Of a stretch of DNA of 64,000 nt, positions 24,542 through 33,148 are shown in pieces. Position numbers and translations under genes: made by a program. The first letter of the stretch is position 1, and each line of letters begins with the position of its first letter. The stretch is from assembly GCA_020638395.1 (NCBI GenBank), contig JACKIP010000001.1, positions 62,001 through 126,000 of the forward strand, in the 5' to 3' direction. This DNA comes from Rhodospirillales bacterium (GTDB taxonomy: Bacteria > Pseudomonadota > Alphaproteobacteria > Micavibrionales > Micavibrionaceae). The notes beneath the pieces were generated by a model. It searched no databases and was not told the origin of the DNA. It worked only from the letters and a program-made list of their open reading frames with translations.

Positions 24542-25471
24542 ATGAAAGTTTTGATTATTGGTGGAACCGGTCTTGTCGGACCGTATGTAATGCAGGAAAC
24601 CTATTCAGGTTGGCAGGGTGCAAAAATAAGCACTGTGACCAGAAGTGGAAAACAATATTTTACAGAACGTGCTTTTAAGGCAGACAGGAACAATATTGCC
24701 GAAATGGAACGCATCATCAAAGAGGTATCTCCAGATTGCGTCATTGATATGATCCCCTTTACAGGGAAAGACGCGCAAAACACCTCTTTGCTGATAAGCC
24801 GGATTAACCACGATATACCCGTGATAGCCATATCCAGCATCGACGTTTATTCTGCATACGCAAAAATACACAGAACAGAAGATGTTGATTATCAACAATG
24901 TCCGATTACCGAAGATATGGCACTGCGCCAAACATTAGGAGCGGAAGGAGAAAAGTACGATAAGCTCAATGCAGAACGAATTTATCTTGAAACTCTACCT
25001 AATGTCACAATTTTAAGATTTCCTGCAACATACGGCTGGCCTGACAGACGCAGGATAGATCACTACCTAGATCCAATGCTGAACGGAGAGGATGAAATCA
25101 AGATACCCCACCAAAGAGCCAGTTGGAAATTCTCGCGCTGCCTCCATAAAAATGCCGCTTACGCTGTTTTTAAAGCCCTAGAAACAAACTTAGACGGACA
25201 TCATATTTATAATGTTGCCGAGGAAAATGCCCTTACTGATTTTGAATGGTGTAAAAAAATAGCAGCCCTTTGTGGCTGGCAAGGGAAAATCACTATATCT
25301 GACAACCAGCCAGAGGATGCCGATCTGAAGCAGGATCTTTACGTCTCAACGCAAAAAATCAGAGACGAACTGGGATTTACTGAAAAATATTCACCAGATG
25401 AAGGGCTCGCGGAAACTGTTAAACTCTACGCCTATAACCGCCTCGACGCACTCTACAAACAATGCTACTGA
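24542..25471 (+). CDS. NAD-dependent epimerase/dehydratase-like protein
   Basis: A 309-residue extended SDR. KVLIIGGTGLVGPYVMQET is the Rossmann motif; AISSIDVYSAYAKI carries the Ser region, and a Lys-rich segment YDKLNAERIYLE takes the place of the usual YxxxK (YDKLNAE), as in mRNA-binding/CSP41-like atypical SDRs. ILRFPATYGWPDRRR and a C-terminal substrate lobe follow. Start ATG 24542 has aaggag at ideal distance; ATG 24536 is too close to it. The substrate is unknown. Flanked by family-2 and family-1 elements, and noticeably AT-richer than neighbouring housekeeping genes, so possibly acquired. Confidence 0.8.
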   Translation: MKVLIIGGTGLVGPYVMQETYSGWQGAKISTVTRSGKQYFTERAFKADRNNIAEMERIIKEVSPDCVIDMIPFTGKDAQNTSLLISRINHDIPVIAISSIDVYSAYAKIHRTEDVDYQQCPITEDMALRQTLGAEGEKYDKLNAERIYLETLPNVTILRFPATYGWPDRRRIDHYLDPMLNGEDEIKIPHQRASWKFSRCLHKNAAYAVFKALETNLDGHHIYNVAEENALTDFEWCKKIAALCGWQGKITISDNQPEDADLKQDLYVSTQKIRDELGFTEKYSPDEGLAETVKLYAYNRLDALYKQCY

Positions 25472-25516
25472 TAAAATAACTGATTGCAACCCTTCGCATC
25501 CCCTCCTCTCTGCATA

Positions 25517-25678
25517 TATAGTGCTTTTGTTTAATTTTAGGACGCCCCAACCCCGTCATTGCCTGAATTTTCAGAGAAAATTCTAAGGCAATCCATAAAC
25601 CATGAATGGATTCCCCTAGGATTTGCTTTGCAAATCCGGGGAATGACGGACGCCCTATTTTTAATTGGAACCACTATA
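25517..25678. repeat. family-1 miniature element, full copy
   Basis: Starts tatagtgcttttgtttaatt and ends ttggaaccactata, with additional TA on both sides. The inverted ends share TATAGTG, TTTAAT/TTAAT and GGACGCC/GGGCGTCC. Two internal palindromes are present: cctgaattttcagagaaaat and its sister around cctaggatttgctttgcaaa. Confidence 0.85.
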
Positions 25679-25754
25679 TAATCGATTTGGTCAATTTTTA
25701 AGTCGCCCCGAAATTTAACTTGCTCTCCCGCAATAGTTTTCATAGAGTCATATC

Positions 25755-26678
25755 ATGTCTGATCCTCTGTTTTTTGACCACAAGTCCTCCCACACCGCCC
25801 GGCTGAAAGAAAAAGTTCGCTCGGCGAACCCTTATATTATCGGCTTTCTGAGCTTTGCGATGATACTGGTGATTGCCGCTTCGATCTGGGTTTTCTACCC
25901 TTCGGAAAATAGCGACCCGAACACCCTTCCCGTCGTCAGAGCCAGTACAGAGCCGTTGCGGATGAAACCGGACGGAGATCAGGAGACCGCGTCTGCACAG
26001 GACAGCTATATTTATCGTACCTTTAGTGATTCCTCCGCGCACGGACAAAGAATAGAAAATCTGCTCAAACCACAGGAAAACAGCGAAGAGCCAGTTTCCC
26101 GCGATGAGCTTTTTGCCGGGCTGAAGCCAGAGATGCAAGTCCGGATGCCAGAAGAGGCCCCCGCCTCCATTACCGAAAGCCCGTTCCCGGACTCTAACGC
26201 CGCAGAAGACACTCTTTCCGCCGCTGCAGAAACACCGGAGCCATCTTCCGCGCAGGATATTACCACTCCGGTTCAGCTGGCAGGTAAAAAGGATGCCCCC
26301 GGCATATTCGCGACCGTTCCTGAAACGCCCGAAGAGGTGAAAAAGATCGAAACGCTTGAGAAAATGGAACCCGCCGCCGGAGCCGCGACCTATCTTCCGG
26401 AGTCCGCGCCTCCCGCACTCTCCACGAGCAAAACCGGCACCCATTATGTTCAGCTTGCCAGCATTCAGGATGCCGCAAAAGCAACCGATGCCTGGAAAGA
26501 TCTGGTCAAAAAGCACAGCATCCTGCAGGGGATTAACTACCGCACCCAGAACGCCACGATTCCGGGACGGGGGGTTTATACCCGTATTCAGGCTGGTCCG
26601 TTTTCGAAAGATCAGGCAACCTCCCTCTGCAACAAGATTAAGGCCGCCTCAGGAACCTGTCTGGTTGTATCCCGCTAA
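25755..26678 (+). CDS. SPOR-domain membrane protein
   Basis: A 307-residue protein: short cytoplasmic basic N-terminus, one transmembrane helix (YIIGFLSFAMILVIAASIWV, about residues 27-46), a long acidic Pro/Glu-rich periplasmic linker, and a C-terminal SPOR domain from about residue 228 (HYVQLASIQDAAKATDAWKD; YTRIQAGPFSKDQATSLCNK). SPOR domains bind denuded peptidoglycan glycans at the septum. It directly precedes nagZ, an arrangement common in alphaproteobacteria. Confidence 0.9.
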   Translation: MSDPLFFDHKSSHTARLKEKVRSANPYIIGFLSFAMILVIAASIWVFYPSENSDPNTLPVVRASTEPLRMKPDGDQETASAQDSYIYRTFSDSSAHGQRIENLLKPQENSEEPVSRDELFAGLKPEMQVRMPEEAPASITESPFPDSNAAEDTLSAAAETPEPSSAQDITTPVQLAGKKDAPGIFATVPETPEEVKKIETLEKMEPAAGAATYLPESAPPALSTSKTGTHYVQLASIQDAAKATDAWKDLVKKHSILQGINYRTQNATIPGRGVYTRIQAGPFSKDQATSLCNKIKAASGTCLVVSR

Positions 26679-26707
26679 AATACAAGCTTGGAAAAAAGGC
26701 AAGAGTG

Positions 26708-27595
26708 ATGAATCTTCCCGTTGTCTTTTCTTTGTCCGGCCCGGTTCTGACCTCTGAAGAAAAATCCTTCTTTCAGGAGGTCAACCCTTTTGGCTTCATT
26801 CTGTTTCGCCGCAATATTGAGACCCCGGCGCAGCTCAGATCATTAACGGACTCGCTCCGCGATCTGACGCAAACCCCGGATATTCCCATTCTGATCGATC
26901 AGGAAGGCGGGCGCGTGCAACGGCTCTCCCAGCCGCACTGGCCGCAATATCCCTGCATGCAGGACTGCACAAATACGGCGCACCTTACCTCAACGCTCAC
27001 CAATATCAGTCGTGACCTGAAAGCCGCGGGCATCAACGTCAACTGCGCCCCGGTTCTGGATGTCTTGACCCCGGCGACCGACCAGTCGATCGGCAACCGG
27101 GCGTTCTCGGAAGATCCGGACATTGTCGCGTCTTGCGGCATTCAAAGCTGCGCGGTGTTTCTGCAAAACGGCATCCAGCCCATCGTCAAACATTTACCGG
27201 GACACGGACGGGCCGAGGTCGATAGCCACAAGGAGCTTCCCATTGTCAAAGCCTCTCTGGCAGACCTGCAACGCACCGATTTTCTCCCGTTTCAGCGTGT
27301 ACTGACACAACCGTTCGCAGCACAGCTCTGGGGTATGATCGGCCATTGCCTGTATCCGGCGCTGGACCCGGACTTCCCCGCCTCTCTTTCCGCCACGATT
27401 ATTCGGGATATCATCCGCGGAACCATCGGCTTTCCCGGATTATTATTCAGCGATGATTTATCCATGGGCGCTCTGGCACGTTACGGAGATGTTGCCGAAT
27501 GCGCCCGGCTCTGCCTTGAGGCCGGATGCGATATCGCCCTGTATTGCGCCGGCGATCTGGACGAGATGAAACGCATCTCTGCCGTTCTGTCCTGA
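26708..27595 (+). CDS. nagZ: beta-N-acetylhexosaminidase NagZ (GH3)
   Basis: About 295 residues of glycoside hydrolase family 3. It removes GlcNAc from anhydro-muropeptides in cell-wall recycling. NPFGFILFRRNIE, LIDQEGGRVQRL, VLDVLTPATDQSIGNRAFSE, PIVKHLPGHGRAEVDSHKEL (with the family's His/Asp dyad) and LLFSDDLSMGAL (nucleophile Asp) are all present. Start ATG 26708, or GTG 26705. The downstream scpA-scpB pair seen in many alphaproteobacteria is absent; a terminator follows. Confidence 0.94.
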   Translation: MNLPVVFSLSGPVLTSEEKSFFQEVNPFGFILFRRNIETPAQLRSLTDSLRDLTQTPDIPILIDQEGGRVQRLSQPHWPQYPCMQDCTNTAHLTSTLTNISRDLKAAGINVNCAPVLDVLTPATDQSIGNRAFSEDPDIVASCGIQSCAVFLQNGIQPIVKHLPGHGRAEVDSHKELPIVKASLADLQRTDFLPFQRVLTQPFAAQLWGMIGHCLYPALDPDFPASLSATIIRDIIRGTIGFPGLLFSDDLSMGALARYGDVAECARLCLEAGCDIALYCAGDLDEMKRISAVLS

Positions 27596-27685
27596 TTTCC
27601 CTGCTGACCTTACCCCTGCCCCGGCCTTTTCTTTCGTCCCCTGCGGAGCCATAAACGATGGCAGGAACCAGAAGCTCCTCCAAAT

Positions 27686-27713
27686 AAAAACCCCCGCAAA
27701 AGCGGGGGTTTTC
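27686..27713. terminator. bidirectional terminator between nagZ and autotransporter gene
   Basis: aaaaacccccgc-aaaa-gcgggggtttt: a stem with A-run on one side and T-run on the other, sited between two convergent genes. Confidence 0.88.
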
Positions 27714-27733
27714 TGTATTAGATCAAGGCTCAA

Positions 27734-30700
27734 TTAAAACTTGAAGCCGGCACGGATGTAACCGTTATGGGCATCATAGTCTTCTTTCAGCTCGTAGTCA
27801 TAGTTTGCAGACAGCTCGAAGTTGGAAGAGGAGTAGAAGCTCAGACCAGCACCAACATTGAATGTGTTTTGCTGAGCGTCAAATCCTTTGACTGTGAAGC
27901 GTGTCGCAGAAACACCAGAGAACGCACCGGTTGTTTGTACTTCATCACCGATGAAGTCATAACGGTAAGCCGCGTGCAGTTTTGGCTTCAGGAAGGAGCC
28001 ATCTGCCATTTGGTGCAGGTAGCTTGCTTCTGCGCCCAAACCGGCTTCCAGTGAGTTCATGTTTTCAACATCGACGTTTGTCAGACACAGAGTACCACAG
28101 GTTCCTGTTTCTGTGTAACCGTCAGAGCTGATGTGCTGGTAGTTCAGGTTAGCGATCGGAGTCAGTGTCCAACCGTTATCCATGTCGTAATCACGACCAG
28201 CTTCCAGTCTTGCGAAGAAGACATCGGAGTCAACATCTGCATTGGCTGTCAGGCCAGTTCCACCAACGTTGGTCTTGCTTTGGTCACCTTTGTTCATGCC
28301 ATAGCCGATTTGACCGTTGATGTATGTGGCAGCATCCCACTTGTAATCACCGTACAGAGCGATCTGGTAAGTATCCAGGTCAACCTGAGTGTTTACAGCG
28401 TTATCTGAGTCAACAGCTGTGTCAGCATATGTGAATGCCAGACCCCAAACCCAGTCATCAGCCAGAGTTTGTGTGTCAACACCAACTGTCAGACCCCAGG
28501 TATCAACATCGTAACCAGAAACGCCGTCACGGCTATCCTGAGTTCCGGTTGTTCCGAATGCCTGACCCCAGACTTTCAGTCCGTGTGTCATGTTACCGGC
28601 AGCCATACCTGTCTGATCTCCAGTACGCAGAGAAGCCAGACGATCGCCTGTCAGACCCAGAGCACTGTTTGTCACAGACGCAACAACACCTGTTTGGGCA
28701 GATCCGTCAACGTTCGGAGCCATACCTTCCAACAGAGCCTGTGCAGCAGCCGCTGTTGCAGCACCCTGCACGTTACCACGGGCGGTTTCAAGTCCACCGG
28801 TTGTATCAGCAGATGTGATGGTTTGCAGCAGTTTGTCAGCCATATCGTTGTATGATGTGCCGCTCAGAACAGTTGATGCATCTTTCACGTTAACAGTAAT
28901 CAACAGGTCTTGAGCAGTTGAGCTGTTATCAGCCAGATCGATGAAAGCTGTATCCTGCAGAACAACGTCACCGCTTGTAATCAAGGCAGCATAAGTTGTA
29001 TCTACGTTATCCAGCTCAACATTCTCATCCGAGTCAATGACTGTGATCGTTGCACCATCATCAAATTCAGCTGTATCAGCAGCCAAAGTGACTTTCAACG
29101 TACCATCGCTATCGATGTCAACTGTATCACCCGTAGCTGTAATCACAGTTGTTGTATCCGGGTCAAATGTTGAAGTTTTCTTGATAGCCAAAGTTACAGT
29201 TTTACCTGTGTTACCGCTCACAGCCAGATCACCGTTCAGTGTCACAGCGTTCCCCAGAGTCAGGGTTGTGTCGCTTGTTCCACCAACAGCAACGTTGTCA
29301 CCGGTACTTGTCAGTGTCAAAGCAACACTTTCAAGAGCCGTTGTAAACGTACCATCAATGAAGATGTCGCTAGCTGCTGTGATTGTTGTGGCATTATCAC
29401 CTGTAATGGATACAGTACCATCGACATCAATATCACCAGCGGCAACGTTCACGTCAACACCTGTTGTGCTTGAGTCGATCGCCAATGTACCATTCACATC
29501 CAAACCAACATCTGTCGCAGCATCCTGTGTTGCATCAAAGTCAGCCTGCAATGTTGCAGTCGCACCAGCACTGATAACCATGCCGTCAATATCGGTCGCA
29601 CCGATAACGCCTTGGAATGTCACGCTGGAAGCGTTTGTACCATCACCAACTGTGATTGTACCTTCGCCACCACCAGCACCATCAATCGTACCGGAAACAA
29701 CCTGAGCGGATGTACCGTTCAGAAGCAGGTTACCGTCATTCGCGTTGGCGCCGTCATCACCAATGGTGATCGCTGTTGCATAAACGTTACCATCAGCTTC
29801 CAGAGTAACAGCAGAAACACCAGCACCATCACCGATAGCAATACTTCTCAGACCGGCGGTAGATGTACCAATGTCACCCGTAACTGTCAGAGACACACCG
29901 TTTGTGCTTTGAACCAAAGACAGGTTACCGTCACCGGCAACAGCTGTTGTGATTGTACCAACTTCAGCAGTCACGGCAGCAGCAGAGTCATTCAAGACCA
30001 ATGTACCACCGATTGTTGTACCGCCTGCATTGTTTGCAGCCGTAAAGGTGACTGTATCAGCATACAGATTACCAGCAATCGTGTGTGTGTCTGTCGCAGT
30101 TGCTAAGTCGTCGTTATCCAAACCAACGTTAACAGCGGCCAAAGACTGTGTAGACGTACCAACGTTACCTGTGATTGTGTGACCGATAGCGTCTGTATCA
30201 TCACCAGTCAATGTCAATGTACCTTTACCAGCAACATTACCTGTGAAAGCAACAGTTGAGTTAGCTCCCGCATCTGCTTCACCAAGAACAACTGTATCAG
30301 CAGCGTTACCCATTGTGACCGTACCTGTAGACAGGTCTGTAGCACCATAGAAAGATACAGTGTTTGTTGATGTCGCACTTGTGTTGATGTTCAGAATGGA
30401 GTCAGCAGCAGCGCCTGTGATCGCGCCGTCAAACACAACATTAACATTGTTTGCGTTACCACCTGTCGAATCTTCACCAATTGTGAAAGTGGTCGTGGTT
30501 GTCGCAGCCATAGTAACAGCAGCATCGTTCACACCGTCACCGATCGTCACAGTCGCTGTTGCAGCGCTGTCGCTATCGTAGAAAGTGATCTCGTTGCCTG
30601 TGTGGTCGATATTGATGGCTTCATCAGCAACAGTATCGTCATCACCAGAGTCACCAATGTTGGCAATTGCGTTTACGTTGATCTCACCGACATCATCTGC

Positions 30701-30850
30701 CGCATCTGTCTGAACAGAAGCGTCAGCTCCGGGTGTGATGGCAGTACCAGCACCAGCCGGATTAACCTCATCGTTAGCAGCGAAAGCAGGAGCAGCGCCA
30801 ATCGCCACAACGGCCGTACCCGCCAGTAGAAGTTTTTTAAAGTTCGTCAT
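27734..30850 (-). CDS. large autotransporter (type Va) with Asp/Thr-rich passenger
   Basis: 1038 residues. Signal peptide MTNFKKLLLAGTAVVAIGAA with APAFA cleavage site. Residues about 25-720 are a repetitive passenger of short strands rich in Thr, Asp, Ala, Val and Gly (GTLTLTGDDTDAIGHTIT; GNLYADTVTFTAANNAGGTT), consistent with a beta-helix with calcium-binding-like Asp turns. A linker (about 720-770) leads into a C-terminal beta-barrel of about 270 residues beginning GLKVWGQAFGTTGTQDSRDG and ending GYIRAGFKF with terminal Phe. Start ATG 30850 has aaggag upstream; the frame's earlier extension lacks a signal. It should be exposed on or released from the cell surface. Function is not visible: no protease triad or adhesin motif found. 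Confidence 0.88.
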   Translation of the reverse strand: MTNFKKLLLAGTAVVAIGAAPAFAANDEVNPAGAGTAITPGADASVQTDAADDVGEINVNAIANIGDSGDDDTVADEAINIDHTGNEITFYDSDSAATATVTIGDGVNDAAVTMAATTTTTFTIGEDSTGGNANNVNVVFDGAITGAAADSILNINTSATSTNTVSFYGATDLSTGTVTMGNAADTVVLGEADAGANSTVAFTGNVAGKGTLTLTGDDTDAIGHTITGNVGTSTQSLAAVNVGLDNDDLATATDTHTIAGNLYADTVTFTAANNAGGTTIGGTLVLNDSAAAVTAEVGTITTAVAGDGNLSLVQSTNGVSLTVTGDIGTSTAGLRSIAIGDGAGVSAVTLEADGNVYATAITIGDDGANANDGNLLLNGTSAQVVSGTIDGAGGGEGTITVGDGTNASSVTFQGVIGATDIDGMVISAGATATLQADFDATQDAATDVGLDVNGTLAIDSSTTGVDVNVAAGDIDVDGTVSITGDNATTITAASDIFIDGTFTTALESVALTLTSTGDNVAVGGTSDTTLTLGNAVTLNGDLAVSGNTGKTVTLAIKKTSTFDPDTTTVITATGDTVDIDSDGTLKVTLAADTAEFDDGATITVIDSDENVELDNVDTTYAALITSGDVVLQDTAFIDLADNSSTAQDLLITVNVKDASTVLSGTSYNDMADKLLQTITSADTTGGLETARGNVQGAATAAAAQALLEGMAPNVDGSAQTGVVASVTNSALGLTGDRLASLRTGDQTGMAAGNMTHGLKVWGQAFGTTGTQDSRDGVSGYDVDTWGLTVGVDTQTLADDWVWGLAFTYADTAVDSDNAVNTQVDLDTYQIALYGDYKWDAATYINGQIGYGMNKGDQSKTNVGGTGLTANADVDSDVFFARLEAGRDYDMDNGWTLTPIANLNYQHISSDGYTETGTCGTLCLTNVDVENMNSLEAGLGAEASYLHQMADGSFLKPKLHAAYRYDFIGDEVQTTGAFSGVSATRFTVKGFDAQQNTFNVGAGLSFYSSSNFELSANYDYELKEDYDAHNGYIRAGFKF

Positions 30851-31270
30851 AATAATTTTCTCCTTATTTGAACGAATGTTAGTTTGAAAAGTGTTTAGGT
30901 TAAAAAGACGCACATAGAATCGAGTCATTTTTTTTAGTTGATAAAAATTTACCTGCGGTTTTCAGGTCTGCCAAGCCTCATCACAATAAAAATCCTCTTT
31001 TTCTTATAGATGTTGCAAAATTGCACCAGTAAGATCTCTTTTGAAAAAATCAACAGTTACACAGGTATACGGACAGATATTTAAAATTTTATTAAAATTG
31101 TATCTTTTTTTGGCATTAACAACCAAACATGGATGATAAGCGCTCAAACCCTTATTCACCGTCATTCTGAACAGCAGGAGAAGAATGACGAGTCTGGGCT
31201 TTATGGTTGAAGATGATCGCGTTTCCGCCTATACATTTTCTGCACACATATATATAGGTAAGACATTCAT
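30851..31270. other. 420-bp divergent intergenic region
   Basis: AT-rich spacer between the autotransporter and the ABC ATPase gene. No open frame stands out. It must hold the promoter of each gene; the stretch 30940-31130 is very AT-rich. A small hairpin, gtcattct...agaatgac at 31161-31190, matches the interior of family-2 elements. No other structure seen. Confidence 0.5.
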
Positions 31271-32191
31271 ATGACCGCGATTGAAATCACCGACCTGCAT
31301 AAAACCTATGCTGCCTCTGGCAAAAGCGGGCGCAAAGACGCTCTGAAGGGCGTGTCCCTGTCCATTCCCCGCGGCAGCATGTTTGCGTTGCTCGGACCGA
31401 ACGGTGCGGGAAAGTCAACCCTGATTAACATCCTTGCCGGGCTGGTAATGAAGACCTCCGGGCAGGTCCGGATCTGGGATACTGATATCGACGCCGACCC
31501 GCGGCAGGCGCGCGCCAATATCGGGATTGTGCCGCAGGAAATCGTCATGGACCCGTTTTTGACTCCGGCGAAAGCTCTGGATATTCAGGCCGGCCTGTAC
31601 GGCGTGCCAAAGCCGGAGCGGCGAACCAAAGAGCTGCTGGAGATTGTCGGGCTGGCAGACAAAGCCAACGCACCCGCCCGCTCTTTGTCCGGCGGGATGA
31701 AGCGGCGGCTGATGGTTGCCAAAGCGATGGTGCATACTCCTCCGATTCTGGTGCTGGACGAACCCACCGCCGGGGTGGATGTGGAGCTGCGCCGCCAGCT
31801 CTGGAGCAATGTAAAAGAGCTGAACCGGCAAGGGGTTACCATCCTGCTGACGACACACTATCTGGAGGAAGCGCAGGAACTCTGTGACAAAATTGCCATC
31901 ATTAACCACGGAAATGTTGTTGTCTGCGAAGAGACCAGCACCCTGCTCGGCCGGCTGAATAACAAGGAAATCACGTTCCGGCTGGATCAGGATATTTCCG
32001 AAATTCCCCCGGCTCTGTCTGCGTTTAATACGACCCTGCCAACCCCTCGCACGCTGAAAATCCGCTATAGCCCCGAAGAGCAAAGCGTCGGGGCTATGAT
32101 CGCCGCCCTGCAGAGAGCAAAACTTGGGATTATCGACATTTCGACTGATGAATCAGATCTGGAGGATGTGTTCCTGCAACTCACGCAATAA
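31271..32191 (+). CDS. ABC-2 type transporter ATP-binding protein, orphan
   Basis: A 306-residue ABC ATPase with Walker A LLGPNGAGKSTLINILAG, Q-loop IGIVPQEIV, signature ARSLSGGMKRRL, Walker B ILVLDEPTAGVD and H-loop LLTTHYLEEAQELCD, followed by the roughly 80-residue C-terminal extension typical of ABC-2 exporters (CcmA/NodI/YadG type). In most genomes the permease follows directly; here a family-1 element and an opposing gene follow, so the partner must be elsewhere or lost. Confidence 0.9.
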   Translation: MTAIEITDLHKTYAASGKSGRKDALKGVSLSIPRGSMFALLGPNGAGKSTLINILAGLVMKTSGQVRIWDTDIDADPRQARANIGIVPQEIVMDPFLTPAKALDIQAGLYGVPKPERRTKELLEIVGLADKANAPARSLSGGMKRRLMVAKAMVHTPPILVLDEPTAGVDVELRRQLWSNVKELNRQGVTILLTTHYLEEAQELCDKIAIINHGNVVVCEETSTLLGRLNNKEITFRLDQDISEIPPALSAFNTTLPTPRTLKIRYSPEEQSVGAMIAALQRAKLGIIDISTDESDLEDVFLQLTQ

Positions 32192-32213
32192 GTCGTCACA
32201 AGGGCTTGGTAAA

Positions 32214-32376
32214 TATAGTTCTTTGGTTTAATTTTAAGACATCTTACAACACCGTCATTGCCTGAATTTTCAGAGAAAATTCTAAGGCAATCCATTGATA
32301 TTTATGGATTCCCCTAGGATTTTCTGCGAAAATCCGGGGAATGACGAATGTCCTATTTTTAAACGGAATTACTATA
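32214..32376. repeat. family-1 miniature element, full copy
   Basis: 163 bp from tatagttctttggtttaatt to aaacggaattactata. It is almost identical along its length to the copy at 43256-43418, implying recent spread. It sits just after the ABC ATPase stop. Confidence 0.88.
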
Positions 32377-32487
32377 AAATACGCCTATGGCTCAGGATGA
32401 CGATTCCATACTTTGTTTGTTTTTGGTGCCGTTTTCCCTGTGCCTCTTGCAGCGAAAAATCAATAGAGATCACACGGGACGAGACGT

Positions 32488-33051
32488 CTACCAGCTGCGC
32501 ACGTCGCCGGTATCAACATGGACGAAGTTACTGCCGGGGTAATATCCTACCCCGCCAACGGCCAGATCAAGCGCTTTGTTCCGGATTCTTGCTGTTGAAT
32601 AACCCGGAATACGGAAATCAACCGCCCGGCCCTTCAGATGATAGGAGTTCTTGGCAACTCCGGTGCTGGCACGGCGCAGCATGGCATTTGTTTTCGGACT
32701 GCGATACCCGGACAAAACTTCCAGAGGCCCTTTCTGACCGCACCGCACCTGCAAAGAAGCCAGAATGTCGATGACTCGCGGATCTATAGTGTGCAGATCC
32801 CCGGTCCGAAAATCGCGCATGAAATGAGTAATTTTTTCAAAAGCATCCGGCAGATAGCGATTACCGATTCGATATACGCCGCTAAACTTTTCCCCGGTAT
32901 GAGAACTAACCATTGACACTTTATAGTGCGGCAAGTCCATACGGCCAGCCAGAGCCGTGCCCGGAATTGTCGTCAATACACCTGCTGTTAAGAGCCCCTT
33001 CAGGATTGTCCGACGCTCCAGCGTCACATCCTCCTCCACAATCACGTCCAT
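32488..33051 (-). CDS. YcbK/MepK-like murein endopeptidase (DUF882)
   Basis: A 187-residue M15-type metallopeptidase. N-terminal ERRTILKGLLTAGVLTTIPG resembles a twin-arginine/Sec signal. The zinc site is visible in SGYRSPKTNAMLRR, NSYHLKGRAVDFRIPG (HxxGxAxD) and SNFVHVDTGDVRSW (final His). E. coli MepK (YcbK) cleaves meso-Dap-meso-Dap cross-links, which LdtD makes; the ldtD homologue is the gene upstream, and the same pairing occurs in E. coli. ATG 33051 is the only nearby ATG. Confidence 0.88.
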   Translation of the reverse strand: MDVIVEEDVTLERRTILKGLLTAGVLTTIPGTALAGRMDLPHYKVSMVSSHTGEKFSGVYRIGNRYLPDAFEKITHFMRDFRTGDLHTIDPRVIDILASLQVRCGQKGPLEVLSGYRSPKTNAMLRRASTGVAKNSYHLKGRAVDFRIPGYSTARIRNKALDLAVGGVGYYPGSNFVHVDTGDVRSW

Positions 33052-33148
33052 CAAAACCTCATATTGGTAATTTTCCTAAACCATTTAACACTATTTCTAT
33101 AATGATAGTAAAGAAATATTAAGGAACAATCATTATATGATAAAATGT

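Noticed and set aside
29037..30829. Several long plus-strand frames (up to 222 codons) opposite the autotransporter gene
   Set aside because: They mirror the repetitive Thr/Ala/Val codons of the autotransporter passenger, have no RBS and no family character.
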